From NCBI RefSeq assembly GCF_000972845.2, contig NC_040016.1:9754701-9818700 (forward strand): a stretch of 64,000 bases of DNA. The letters run 5' to 3'. The DNA is from Larimichthys crocea. Its lineage: Eukaryota > Chordata > Actinopteri > Sciaenidae. Shown here one piece after another: positions 1 through 12,843 of the stretch. The notes under the pieces are model-generated. The model did not search any database and was not told the DNA's origin. It worked only from the letters and a program-made list of their open reading frames with translations. The translations under genes and the position numbers were made by a program. The stretch's first letter is position 1; each line of letters opens with the position of its first letter.

Positions 1-20
1 TTTAAAAATGTTCTGCTCAC

Positions 21-3000
21 CTTCATATTCTGCTTTCTTGGTGCTTTCCAGGTTTCTCCACTCGGTGCCAACGAGGCGGCTCAGCTCCCCAAAGGAGAAG
101 TCCGGGTGCTGGGCTTTGATGACGGCTCGCATCTCGCTGCTAAACAGTATGTAGCCGCTCATGTTGATCTTCCGCTTTGAGCCCTCCTTCTTCGAAAGGC
201 CCTTCATGGATTTTGGTGTGGACTGGCAACCACACACAGGAGAAGTATTCACAAAAAACGCCACAGGCAACATAATCGCTTGTTAGACTACAGAGGAAAT
301 TTACATTTGTAATTAAATACTTCCACCCTGACCTGCGGAGGAGTGTAAGGCATGATATCCATGTCACTGGACATGGAAGATTGCATCTGAGGAAGAGACT
401 GGTCGCCTAGCTCGCCATCATCATCCCCAAGATCCTCTAGCTCCTCGTCTGTCATATCGGCAAATTTGGCCTCCAGTTCCTCAATTTTCCTGTCCAGTAG
501 AGGGGATGGCTCTTTCTGGGGCACTATGAGCTTCCTGCATAAGACAGAGAAAAATATACTGAACAATTCAAGATAAGAAGAACTGGCTGCCATATTTTTT
601 TCTTTTATCACTCACGAAAGAACACAACCTGGGCTTTACTACACAGGAGAATAACACAGCATTTGGTATGTCCATTCTCGGCTACTGTAGAAATACGGCA
701 GTACAACATGGTGGACTGGTTAACATAACAATTCTTATTTTCAGATGATGAGTCACTAAAACAATTGAAAGCACGTTAAGGTTTTTCACCTAAAATAGTA
801 GTTTTCATCCTCCACCACCTTCCCAGAGAGTGAAAAGCGCTTAAGACCCTTGAACTTCTTCATCTGCTTCTCACTCTCAATGTAGCGGCTCTCGCAGAGC
901 AGCACGTTCTCTTCAGGCACTTCAGTCGGCCGACATGACAGGTAGTCCTTGAACGACGACACTACACACTTCCCTGTGAAACACAAACACTGACTCAGTG
1001 AATGCGTTAAATGATTTCCATCAACCATACACTGCAGTATTGAGGGGCGTACCTATGATGCAGGTCATGGGACAAGTCTCCTCGAGGTTGCTGAGGAACA
1101 CTTCCTTCTTGTAGAACATCTTAGTGGGCTCATGCTCCGTTTCCTCTGGGTGGATGAAGATTGGACCAAAAAAGTAGCCCGCTCCATCTCGCATCCACAT
1201 TTTCTCAATCCTGTTCAATGCATTTAGAAAAAAAAATGAGTTGCATTAGATATACTGGAATCCATAGAGCCTTTGTATATTTATATTTATACACACTACT
1301 ATTACTGCTATTAGTCCAAGCTCCCTGTGTGTCCATATTTTCCAAGAAAACCGGATGAAAAGGTGTCCCATGGTCAGTAGAAAATAAAGAACTGGGGCTC
1401 TTTACATTAATTAGCATCTGCCCTCAATTAAAAAAAAAAAATCTCACTTAATTAAACGAAATATCAACATTTGTCAAGTTTAAACAGATTGCTTTCATCC
1501 ACTACAGACCACTGACAACCATTCAAATGCAGGATACTGTATGCTCCTATGAAGCATATAAATGTATTTACTCTACCTGCCCACTCGATGGCGCACTAGC
1601 CCATGTGAAGCGATGTAAACACAGTCTCCCACTTTCAGCCACAGGTTGTTGTAGCAGAGCTGCTCATAGTACTGACATCCCGGCTCCCCATTGGTCATAT
1701 CCATTGTAACATCCTCCCTCTCCTGCAGACACATATTGTTTTCCTGACAGTAATCTGAATGATTTCACACGTCCCCTGTTAATCTGGGAATGGATAAACA
1801 AACAAACTGACATTTACCTTGTCTACAATACTATCTGTGAATTTGCTTTCGTCTGTGATCTCTGGCGGTTTCTCCTCTTGTTTTAGGGCAAACATGGATG
1901 CCACGCGGACGACAGGTAGAGGCACCTCTCTGGGATGAAACCGAACTGAGCTCAAGGGCATGGCCCACAACTTGATCTTCTTGAAGGACTTGGACTTGGC
2001 AGAGTAGCGTGACTCACAGACGTAAACGTCCTCAGCTCTGAAACCTTCTGGGTGTAGTTTGAAGTATTCCTTAAAATCACACACACACCATTAATATTAT
2101 TGTTAACGCACATTCAAACAGCTACTTATATCTAACAAATAAATAGGAAAAGACCAGCTTTTACCTTTACAAACATGACCACGCATTTTCCCAGAATCTT
2201 GCTGACGGGAGCTTTGTTGTAATAGTCGCTCTTAAATACTTCTTTCTCCAAGAACTTCCTTGTGGCGAGATGAAATGTTTCATTTGGCCTGTAGAACCAG
2301 CAGCCATACAGCCACTTCTCACCTGTGTTTATTAGAAGAAGAATAAACTGGAAGGATCACAACTGGTCTCAATACAAACAGTGTGTCACTGAACTGGAAC
2401 ACTAACTCATGTTACTGTAAGTGACGAAAAAATCTAGCAGAAAATATCAATATGCCTTTCTAACAAAATATACTAATAATGAGACTGACCGGTGTCGTCT
2501 TGCCAAAGGCGTTCAATGTAGATGATATGAGGCTGGAGATTTGGCTCTGCAGGCTCCACATACACATAATCTCCCACGTGGTACATACTGTCCTTGAAGC
2601 TGCAGTCCTGACTGTACGTGCGTTGCAGGTTAGACTGCCACGATCCTCCGACAGAGTCTTCTCTTTTCTCAGCTTCTGGGAATTTACAACTGAATCAGTG
2701 AAACAATACCACAGTACATGCTGACACATGCAGGCTTTTAGTATGCATTGAACCAAATACCCCTTTTTTCCTCTTCCCTCTTGATTTTGTCCTCCTCAAA
2801 CTCCTTGGGAAGCTTCTCTTTCTTCTCCTTTTCCACGTCGCTATGCAGGTGTTTGGAGGTGTAGCTGAGAGCAGGAGACATCAAGATCTCTCCGTTCTTA
2901 CACAGCTCATCTCTGATCCGAATGAAGAACTGCTGCAGCTCCACGGCATCTTCGAAAATCTCAGAATCAGTCCTGTAATGAACACATGGTGTTACACAAC

Positions 3001-6000
3001 TTGGGCTTTCTTTTAATACAATAATACTACAACACCAGTGCATGAAAGGACATTTAGATTTCCATCTTAGACAACTGTCTATTTGTAGAGAATAGTCAAT
3101 AGTACCTCACCTATTCAATCGTCTGGCCTTTTCCAGCACTTCAAACATGTGGTCCTGGAACACGTCCAGCCTCTTATAACGTCCTCGATCCACATTAGTC
3201 CTGATAATCTCAAAATTGAGTCGTGGCTTTTCAGGATTCGCAGGATCTAGGGCAGGAATCTCAGCAAGTGAATCACTGTAGCAACGGCCCTCATCATCTT
3301 GGTGCCCAAGAACGGAGACAAAGAGGCTGCGGATGAGTTCCTGGATGAGACGAGGCACATCGGGAACATGGGCGTCATCTCCTCCCTCCAGGTCCCGCCT
3401 CGTCTCTAACAGCACTCGATGCAGCACAAGGGCGTCGCGGTAAATAAGTGACTCCGGCTCGTTGTAAGTGCAGGCGTTGTTGAACATGAGCACCAAGTCC
3501 TCCACCAGTGCATCTACGTCCTGGTATTTATTAGCCAACATGTGGCTCTTGATCTTCTCCATGTCCACGGGTTTCTTGATGGCGATGTAGTAATCGGGCA
3601 GCTCGGCACGGGACGGCAGCCGCAGGAAGATAGTGCTGAGGCGACGGCCCCGCTTATCTGTGTAGTTCTTGACAGCCTCATAAAGCTCATTCAGCTTCTG
3701 CTGTAAGGGCGTTAAGTACTTGGACTTCTTCAGAGTGATGCTGTTCTTCCCTGGAATCAAATAACAGGTTATGTGTATGAATGATAACCAATCTTCCCAC
3801 TGCTAGATAGGTAACAAACTCACACATTTGCTTGGATTTGATCCAGTCAGGTTCAGTAAATCTGGCTGACTTACTTATTTTCAACTTTGGGGACATCATG
3901 TCATCATCATCTGTCGCTGGCCCCAGATCTCTACGCCTGTCTTTCATAATCTTCTCTAGGATGTCAGCATCATTGTAGACCTTGAACACGACCGAGAAGT
4001 TCATCATGAGTTCCTGGATTAGGTTTATGTCGGGCTTAAGTTTACTTACAGTTATTCCATCTAAGTCTATCTGTCCACTTTAAGACTGATTCATAAGTGG
4101 ACACAACAGGAAACAAATGTATGACTTTGGAAGGCTTCAGAAACACTAAAGAAATAAATTATGAGACAAAAATTCTTTAGTGTCGACAGCAATAACAGAT
4201 CTTACCTGGGAGCCTTCTTCATTGTAGTGTCGAGCATTGCGGAACATCAGCTTCATATCCTCCACCATTGCATCTTCAGTCATGTACTTGTCTGAGCGGA
4301 TGTTGTGTTCAATCGTCTTGAGGTCCATTGGTTCCAGGATGACTTTGTAGTAGTCGGGATAGTCCTTCTTCGAGGGCTTGACCATGAAGAGGTCACACAG
4401 TCTCCGACAAGTGGCAGCTTCTCGTGCCTCAGTCACAGCGGTGAAGAGAACTTTCATTCGGTTTTTCTTCGTGTTCTTCTTGTGACTGGAAACAAAATGG
4501 GAGTCAACTATCGTACTACCTCCACACACAAAACAACAAAGTAACGACATAGAGTTAAGCAGGTAAAATGTGACAAAGTGCAAACCTTTTTCTTTTTGTG
4601 CTACTGGTGTCAGACGTGGCAGACGAGAGCATGCTGTCTCCATCATCGTCATCTCTCTGCAAAAGCTCCTTTCTCTTCATCTAGACAGGTAATATATATA
4701 CATACATATCACATGATTCTAATGACTCTTAAAAACAGACACAAGTATTAGTTTGAATTGGGACTGACCTGCTGTATGTGTTGGAGTTTGAGTGCGCGCT
4801 TGTAGATGGACGAGTGAGGAACATTGTAGCGTTTGGCATTCTCAAACATCAGCGTCAGATCAGAGTCGACATGCTCAACGCTCTCATATTCATTGTTCTT
4901 CATCTTGTTCCTGTGGGGAATTACGGGCTCTCACATTTGGGAAGGAGGGCACAGAAATACTGTATTGTACAGCGAGTGTGTGTGATGCCGTAAGGGGTAG
5001 AAAATAACAAAGAGAGAATGTTGGTGAAACAAAATAAAAACAAAAACATTGATGAAAACATGAACAAGGTTGAAAAATGAAGCAGAAGCAAAAGCAGAAT
5101 GAATTTCCATCCACGTTCAGATAAATTCCAATAAATGGAGACCCCTAAATCAATACTTAATCAATACTTTATTTTCTAAAAGGCTATTTTGCAAATAGGA
5201 TTTCCATTTTCAATTAACTCTCAAAACGTAATTTGAATTAAATGAAAAAAAAAAAAATCTGCGTTGGGTTCAGGTGGTGACACAACTAAAAGTGGAAAAA
5301 CATGAAGACAGACTTCAGTGCTGTTGGGTAAATAATAGGTCTGGCCCTTGGCACACTGTATGATAACACACACAAAGAGCTAGATCAGTACTAATTGTGT
5401 CATACTTGATCTGGTGGAGGCAGATGGGTTGACTGATCTGGTGGTAGTAGTCGGGGTAGTCCTTCCTAGAAGGCAGCTGCAGGAAAGGCTCAGAGATCAG
5501 CTGGCCCTGGCTGTTCCTGGCACCTCGCACGGCCTCGTACAGCTGGAAGATGGGATTACTCATGTCCATGTTCGAGGTCATACTCTCTGCCTCAGATTCC
5601 CCTTCATCATAGTGGACAGAACCTGAGAAACACAGGAGGAGATAACATACTAATAATGACACAATTCATTTGTATCTTCATCATTGCCCAGTGGATGCAC
5701 GTCTGTTTGATAAACCTAAGATAATGAGGTGAAGATGTACCAGAGAGTATGCCCTCCTCATCACTTTCATACTGAAGAGCCATGGTAATAGCTGAGAGGC
5801 GGTCTCCCTGGGCAGATCTTCTGTTCCTGACAGAGATGGACAGATGAAGAAGAGCGAGACGGTTCAAATCTAACGTCAACATGACTTTATTACCAATTTT
5901 CCCCAGTGTTGTCGTCTGTTTACCTGATACGGATGCTGGACTTGATTGGTTCTCCATGCTCCATTTCAGACTTCTTTTGTGCAAAAATCTTCTTGATGGT

Positions 6001-8047
6001 GTTCGCATCCTGGAACACGAGTAGCTCTTATGTATGTATGCCAAACACTGCTAATGACATCCAGCCATGTATTATATTCTCAATTACACACTCACCTTAA
6101 ACACCTGCGATCCAGGCTCATTGTACGTTTTGGCATTCTTGACCAGCAGATCTATATCTTTAGCCATGGCACTGATGCTCCTGTAGTGACCCAACTAGAA
6201 GCAAATACATAATTGGACATTTCAACAACAAAATGTTGTAAGAAAAAATTAAAAATGCATATTAATGAAGGGAGGAATAACAGCATACCTGAATCTTTTG
6301 AGCGATGATTTTCAGATCTATTGGTTCCTTAATAATGGCAAAATAATCTGGATATTGCTAAATGAAAAAAAGACAAACTATGCATCAAAAGCCAAATCAC
6401 TCATTTTACTGATAACCTCACACTGAAGGCGCACATACCATTTTGGAGGGAAGCTTCTGGAACAGCTCGCTGACCAGGCGGCCAGTGGGCTCGGTGAAAG
6501 ACACCACGGCATCGAGGAGCTGCTCGAGGACCTCTTTCAAGCAGGTGGGTGCACTCTGATACACACAAAGGGGGTCACACTGTTCAGGTCAGGAAATACT
6601 GTATCAGCCTCAGTGATAAACAGCGTGCACTCAAACGCCATTATGACTACAGTCTACAATAATAAGTATCATTTTCCAGAAAACATATTGGACATTGAAA
6701 TGTGTTGATGGTGTGAGACAAATTTGAGAAATGAATTTGCTTTCCCAGTGGCTTCACTCTTTGCTACAACAAACAACATTTTGTAACAAGAGCTATATAA
6801 TGCCCCCTTGAAATCAATAAGATGTAAAGGATCGCATGAGAAATAATCTATTTACAGATGGGTAGTATTATGACATTAGGGATATATTTATATGAGCACT
6901 GTGTCATTGTGCGTGATGGAAAAAGCTCCTACTTTCAATAGGTAAATTATTTAACCATTGCTATGCAAATGAATGCAGCAACATCCTTGAAATCAAATGA
7001 TAGATACCAAACCACTTCATCTCTGTTGTCGTTTCAAAACACAACGTCACAGTAGTGAGATGATGTGAGCCGATCCAACAGATCAGTAACCTAAATGTGA
7101 AAGTTAATAGCAGCATGTACTGAATGAAGGGTCATAATAAATGTATGCTGTGAGCGTCACCTCGTCCTCAGTGGACCCTCCGGGATTGTCTTGCGCTTCG
7201 TACCCGTCTTCCTCATCCTCGTCGTATTCTGCTCGCTGAACAAACTCATTCTTGGTTCGCAGGTAAAGGTCCCACAGTTTACAGGCTGCCCTGTACTCAG
7301 GGCTGTCAGACTAGATGGACACAAGCAATCCATATTCATGCAGGTGCAGAGCCTGAGCCATGCATAGATAGAATATTCTGCCCACAGATGTATACAGACG
7401 TTTTTGTTTTTCCTACCTTATAATATGTTTTTGCGTTGTTGAATAACAGCTGAAAGTCACTGGTGAGCTGTTCAACATCATCATACTCCTCCATCTTTAA
7501 TTTCTGCTGGATCTTCATCATGTCAATGGGCTGAGACACCACGTGGTAATAGTCCGGCTGATTCCTACAAAAGAAAAAAAAAAAAGGAGACTTATTTTCT
7601 GTGTCTTGTGTTTGTGTTAAAATACCCGACTGGTATTTAGGATACACACATATAATGATCACTTATCCCTTTCCTCACCTTCGTTTGGGGGCTCTGATGA
7701 ACAGCTCACACAGCATCCTGCCCTGATCGTCCTTGTAATCTCTGATTGTGTTGTACAGTTCATGACATACAGCAATCTGCAAGGCAGGGATTAAACACTG
7801 AAAAATAACCACATCCTTTCACATGTCAACAACTTAATCTGTGTAAGACAGCATTGTTAAAATACAGTAATACAAAAAACAGTGACTGAAGTTTGTAAAA
7901 AATTACAGGATCCACAGTTGGAATGTTTGAGGTCCTTCTCCTCTTTCTCCCAATTGAAGACACTAACGATGAAGTCTGGCTATCGTCAAAATCTCCTCCA
8001 CTCACACTGCTAGAGGGGGATGTCGCCCTTCTCCTTTTCAAGGCCAT
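21..8047 (-). CDS. pbrm1: polybromo-1 (BAF180), PBAF chromatin-remodelling subunit; 3' part off window
   Basis: Subunit of the PBAF (SWI/SNF) remodeller that reads acetylated histones in the nucleus. Coding exons in transcript order: 7907-8047, 7679-7776, 7417-7564, 7161-7310, 6439-6555, 6289-6357, 6096-6194, 5924-6009, 5741-5826, 5406-5622, 4769-4910, 4586-4680, 4206-4485, 3875-3980, 3111-3750, 2761-2972, 2490-2675, 2165-2322, 1818-2069, 1577-1722, 1053-1210, 790-973, 333-534, 21-222. All junctions are GT..AG and in phase, giving about 1,391 codons. The start [14 protein letters not shown] matches the human N-terminus. Six bromodomains follow, most with the PDYY motif; BD2-BD5 keep the acetyl-lysine Asn (for example NAKTYNEP), and BD1 has YY there, as in human. 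Two BAH domains are encoded by 790-2675 and the HMG box ([16 protein letters not shown]) by 21-222. The BD2-BD3 linker is shorter than human. Fish carry pbrm1 and a pbrm1-like copy; I cannot say which this is. Confidence 0.95.
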
Positions 8048-9690
8048 GACGAACCCCTGACGCAAAAGAGCCACAGAGAAAAATCTTACGTTAGGAACAT
8101 AAACATTACATTACTTCATTTTCCGACAATATCTAAACAAGCGTGTGAACCAGAGAGCGAGACAGCGAGAGAATAAGCTGAACGGCTGGGCTCGCTCTGC
8201 AGCAGTCAGTAACACCTGCTGACAGAGTTTGCCACTCACTCATGCCGCATAATACTGAATAGTTCCTCTCTAAATAAAGTAGTGCCATTCCTCAGCTCTT
8301 GCTTCCACAACACATTGTAATGAAACTGATTTCATTGCAAAACATAACTACAGAGTTAATGTACTTTAATTAATTTAATTAACTATAGAAAGAACTGGCA
8401 CGTGTTGCCATGTTTGCTAGAAGTCAGAGGGTGGGGGACATTACATATAGATGTGATTCAGTAGAATATTTAATGTGGAGTGGGGTCTTCTTTAAATATT
8501 GTGAATCATGATATACAGCTATCATCTTATTTAATGTTACAAAACACACAGAAGTTCTGCTTTGGCTCCACATGAAGCCAAATTAAACATACACAACATG
8601 TAAGATCATCCCAATATTTCTCTATATTTAATTAAGAGATCAAACATCAGAAGTTGTCTTAAGGTTTAAAAGGGGGGCTCTGCATTACATGCAGCAAAGT
8701 ATTGCTGTAAATGAAGAGTTATGACAGAAGAAACTAACATGGACACATTTTGATTTGTTTTGATAGGAAAAGCAGCAATTCAAAACATTATCATTTTATT
8801 ATTTACATCCCAGCTGTATCATAAATATCTTCATCCTCACACAGCATCACTTTTATGTGCTCTTGCATGACAAAAAATGTCATTAAAATGAAAAATGTAG
8901 CAATATTTTAGTCACAATTAATGTTCTAAATCAACAAAACATAGCATTATAATAGCTCACATTAATGTGTGTAGGAAGCAGGGCCATGGTGATGAGAGAC
9001 ACCCACATGTCATCATCCATGCATGGAGGGTAATTTCAGGTCACCCCGAATGAACTCTGAACCATAAATAAATGCTTTACTTGACTTGACTGCACACGGG
9101 GGTATTTTCCCACAGACGCCTTGGTCTCCTAGCAGGCTTCATGTTCCTCGTTTTCAGATTATTTATAGGTGACAACTCCTATAATCACCTTTTTCTTTCC
9201 AGACAGCAGTGATGCTGGCATGTCTGCAGGGTTTGACTAACCTAAACGAGCTGGTTAACGCGTCCTCTTAAATGTCATCCAGACCGCAGCCCGCCCTGTG
9301 TGCGTGTGTGTGTGTGTGTGTGTGGCTGCTCACATCAGGCGGAGCAGCAGCAGGCGGCTGCCCGGGTTACCTGTCACTCAGCGCGGACAGGTAACAGACC
9401 ACGCAACGGCTAGCCGTTAGCAACGGTTAACGGTTAGCCTTCCAACATCTTTCCCAGTTAGAGACAAAGGCATCACTGTGACAACCGTTTTTTTTTTTTT
9501 TTTTACAAAGGCGACCGCTAAGCAAACCGACGACACTCGGTGGGAAAAAGTTGACACGCTTGACACGGTTTAGTTGTGTGCTTACCTTCTGTGAGCACGT
9601 TATCAGACCCACAAAAATCACTAAACCATCAAGAAAAGCCAATCACTTATCGATTTTAGAGCGAGGGACACAACTGTGAAGCTATGGCAA
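8048..9690 (-). other. pbrm1: pbrm1 5' UTR exons and first intron
   Basis: The start-codon exon continues to about 8056, where a TGCGTCAG acceptor precedes GGGTTCGTCATGG. The next upstream donor that fits is AGAAG|GTAAGC at 9586, defining a non-coding exon from 9586 to roughly 9690 and an intron of about 1.5 kb (8057-9585). That intron is AT-rich, carries a short (GT)n tract at 9304-9323, and holds no coding exon I can see. The transcription start is inferred, not observed. Confidence 0.5.
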
Positions 9691-9705
9691 CGGTTCAACC
9701 GCCAC
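9366..9705 (-). promoter_or_regulatory. pbrm1: putative pbrm1 promoter with inverted repeat and Myb-like sites
   Basis: A perfect 10-bp inverted repeat (GTTACCTGTC at 9366-9375, GACAGGTAAC at 9386-9395) contains the ZEB/Snail-type core CAGGTA on each arm. It is followed at about 9403-9440 by several CAACGG/CCGTTA/AACGGTT sequences that fit the Myb consensus YAACKG, and another CAACGGTT lies near 9690. The base composition is more CpG-rich than the flanks. Promoter function is inferred from its place next to the non-coding first exon. Confidence 0.35.
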
Positions 9706-10210
9706 ATCCGGTCGGTAGCCTTCAAAATAAAAGCGTATATGTTTTTCCATGTAGTTTGTTTTCACATAATTCTCTACTCTTCTAACTTTAATGTAAGCTT
9801 TATATAAAAAGTAGTTCGCGTAATGGTGATCATTTTAGAATTTAGACACCATATCCATGGCACATTTAAAAAAAAAAAATTAAAAAAAAGTTTAAGCCAC
9901 GTCGCTGACACAGTTCCTGTTAGTTAAAATCTGGCTTTACAAATCGACCTCGCCATTAAACCTCTCTTCATTTCAGCTGAACAAAACCACTTCAGAGCTC
10001 TGACCCAACTACAAGACTGTTCATGTTTTATATATTACAGGATATTATATTATTCTTGCCATGTCTTGTGCCATTCTTACTATGTACTGTACAAAATTTT
10101 AAAAAAACAGTTTACACTACACATTTTTTATTTTTGATAGATCTCACTGTTTATACTGTTCATTCTGTTTATACTGCTATATTTTCCATATTTATACTGT
10201 TTATATCTTC

Positions 10211-10249
<39 letters not shown>

Positions 10250-10254
10250 TAGAC

Positions 10255-10317
<63 letters not shown>
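10211..10317. repeat. (AGAT/AGAC)n tetranucleotide microsatellite
   Basis: Continuous AGAT units with an internal block of AGAC units near 10224-10250. It is followed directly by ACTTTATTTATCCC, an arrangement common at ends of LINE-type insertions in fish genomes, so the microsatellite may have grown from a retrotransposon tail. Confidence 0.95.
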
Positions 10318-10775
10318 CTTTATTTATCCCAATAATTTTTATTTACACACAGTGACAATAGACAACATAAGAATACAAATATAAAGGACAGACTATACAT
10401 AATAAAATATCAAAAATAGCAATAGTACATAAAATATATTGTACAATAGTATATACAGCAAATTGGCAGTGTTGATTTAGTGCAAGTAAGAAAGGAGATT
10501 ATGATTTAGATAAGATTATGACCTTATGAGGTTTTTCTTTTTTTTAGCTGTTATTATACAGTGCAATGGCATGTGGCAGGAAAGATTTCCTGTATCTGTC
10601 TCAGTGTTTTTCTTAGATATCTTTTAACTTGTATATTTTTTTATATTTTATGCTCCATGTATATTGTCATTTGCACCAGAGATATTAGGGAAACACCATT
10701 TCAATTCTCTGTATGTCCTGTACATATGGCATCACTGACAATAAAGTTGACTCGACTCGACTTGATTTCACCAAA
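10318..10775. mobile_element. degenerate LINE-like remnants
   Basis: Two motifs that recur in fish LINE ends are visible: TTTATTTATCCC with GTGGCAGGAAAGATTTCCTG near 10575-10595, and near 10735-10765 the end motif GACAATAAAGTTGACTCGAC with short TCGAC/TTGAC iterations. No open reverse-transcriptase frame remains. Family assignment is uncertain, and the segment may combine two elements. Confidence 0.5.
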
Positions 10776-11100
10776 CTCATCTAAATTCAAATAAGGCAAA
10801 GTTTGGCTGGCTGTTACCTGAAGTGGATCAGAATCGATGTTGTGTTCAAGCCACATATAAAAGCCACAATAAAGATAATAACACAGTGTTTTTGTCAGAT
10901 TTCTCAGTAATAGGTGGACTTTCATGTTAAAGTAATGGTACCATTTTTGTGCACATTAGTTAACATTAACAGTTTAGCAGATATACCCTAATGCTGATTA
11001 GATTTCATTATGAATTGTTGGATAATTGTTGGATAACAAGAACAATGGTTCAGGTAGTGACAATGGGTCACAGGTAGACCTAAGTTTCAGTTTAACTACG

Positions 11101-11156
11101 AACAGGTTCAACAAAACAGGTACAACAAAACAGGTACAACAAAACAGGTACAACAA
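11101..11156. repeat. 14-bp tandem repeat, four copies
   Basis: Four head-to-tail copies of AACAGGTACAACAA; the first has T for A at position 8. It is a short minisatellite in intergenic DNA, and its CAGGTA core is probably coincidental. Confidence 0.9.
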
Positions 11157-12392
11157 CATATGAAATATCTTTGAAAATGTATTCAACACCTCCCTCCTGG
11201 CTCTTTCTAATTCAGACTGTTCCTACAGATGTATAACAGTGATGTGTCATTTATTCAGCAGTTGAACTGTTGGAACAGCCGGATGTACGATGCAAAAAAA
11301 TTTTAATATGTTACAGAGTCAGTAAAGTGTTTGTTTAATCTCTATGACACCTGCTGGGCAGCTCCAAGCGAACACTTGCAAACATCATAAAGGTTTCTAG
11401 CCTGCCAATACAAAGACGGACACCAGCTGCAGTAAAATATCAATGAGAGTTGACCAGACAGTCACACAGTGAAGGAGATAATGACCTCCAAAGCATTAAC
11501 AAAGAATGAGAGGAATTTTCCTTTCATTTATAATTGCCACTCCCACAGTCTTGGACAGGTTTTACCACATTTTTTAGATACAGTATGAGTAACAAAAATA
11601 TTAACTGTAGTAACCTTTAACACCAGGAACATGTCTGAGCTAAAGCCTGTGAAAACTATTAAACAGATGAGTTGTACTTATAATTGCAACATTAAGTATA
11701 GACGCTCAGATAAAAACTAATGAGACCGCAACGCTGACAGATCTCTGGCAGTAGCCTGCAGAGCATATTTCTAAATAAGACAGATAGTTTCCTTGCTGTG
11801 AACCTTAGAAGAGATTTGATGCTGAAGCTATGTGAAAGTTAATACAATAAAACATAAGATTTCAGTTCATGGAGGTGTGCATGTGTAAGGGTTTGCTGTC
11901 TGCCTTAATGAAAGAGAAGAAGAAAACGTAAGACACATGATACATGAAAGCATCAGAATATTGTGATGGGGGATGAGGACAAGCAGAAGATGGTTTGATT
12001 CTGGTGGGAAACATGGTTAGAGGTAAATACATCATTAGTATAGCTTCAGAAACTACAAAAAACAAGATTCTCCCTTACCTGAGGATATGGATTTTGGGAG
12101 AGTGCAGGCACAGTTGGTTAAAAAAAAAAAAAGTACTTTGGATAATTTGAGTTTTTATTCTTTATTTATTAAGTCTACCAAACTTTTGTGATAAACACTG
12201 TATTTTATGATTATTTGGGACCTCACGCATCACTTGATTGTATTTTATTTTGCTTTTGCAGATGTAACCAGAGGTGAACTCATTGACACGGCAGCTTTGT
12301 ATAACACACGTTTGATATAATAAATCACTATAAATGATAATCAGGAATAAGAAATATGTAACAATAATAATAGCATTTAATAATTACAGATT

Positions 12393-12550
12393 AATAAAAT
12401 AAAATAAAAAAAAATAATAAAACATAAAATATAAATAAATAAATAATAAAATAAAATAAAAAAAATTAAATAAATATAAAATAAAATAAAATAAAATAAC
12501 AAATAAAATAAAAAAATAAATAAAATAAAACAATAAAATAAAATAAAATC
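12393..12550. repeat. A/T low-complexity tract (AAATA/AAAATA)n
   Basis: Nearly pure A and T arranged as TAAAA and ATAAA units, ending about 100 bp before the presumed wdr77 transcription start. The long reading frame on the minus strand here (mostly F, I, L and Y) is produced by this composition. Confidence 0.9.
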
Positions 12551-12559
12551 ATTGAATTT

Positions 12560-12843
12560 ACTCTGCAGTAGATGGCAGTAATGCGTCATCACGGACACCA
12601 GCTGCCGTCAAAGTGCAGAAACTGGAGGCAACGTCGACGAAGAAGAAGAGACCCGGAGGAGGAAGTGTGTGTTCACCATCGGCCCCATGTGTTGCGGTTC
12701 ACTCGTTCATTCATTCTTCGGGAGGACAGCTGTAGCTCCACTTCATACTGAAGTTTGCGAGCAGCGACGCGGAGCCAGCTAACGCACAAACAGCGCCAGA
12801 GCTTTGGAAAAGTCACAGTGAGAAAGTCAAGTCCGGTAAATAC
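12560..12843 (+). promoter_or_regulatory. wdr77: wdr77 promoter / 5' UTR region
   Basis: GC-richer segment upstream of the wdr77 start, following the A/T tract. It contains an ETS-like GGAGGAAGTG near 12656-12665 and a purine run (GAAGAAGAAGAG). The transcription start within it was not determined. Confidence 0.4.

Larger units (their letters stand above)
9705..12640. other. intergenic region pbrm1-wdr77, repeat-bearing
   Basis: About 2.9 kb between the divergent pbrm1 and wdr77 genes. I see no gene. It holds a GATA microsatellite, LINE-like remnants (10.32-10.77 kb), a four-copy 14-bp tandem repeat (11.1 kb) and an A/T low-complexity tract (12.39-12.55 kb), listed separately. The remainder is AT-rich without recognisable coding potential. 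Confidence 0.6.

Noticed and set aside
11101..11156. Four-copy 14-bp repeat as a CRISPR-like array
   Set aside because: Units are directly adjacent with no spacers, in a vertebrate genome; it is a simple minisatellite.
12377..12598. 73-codon minus-strand frame rich in F, I, L and Y
   Set aside because: Produced by the A/T low-complexity tract; no domain or splice context.
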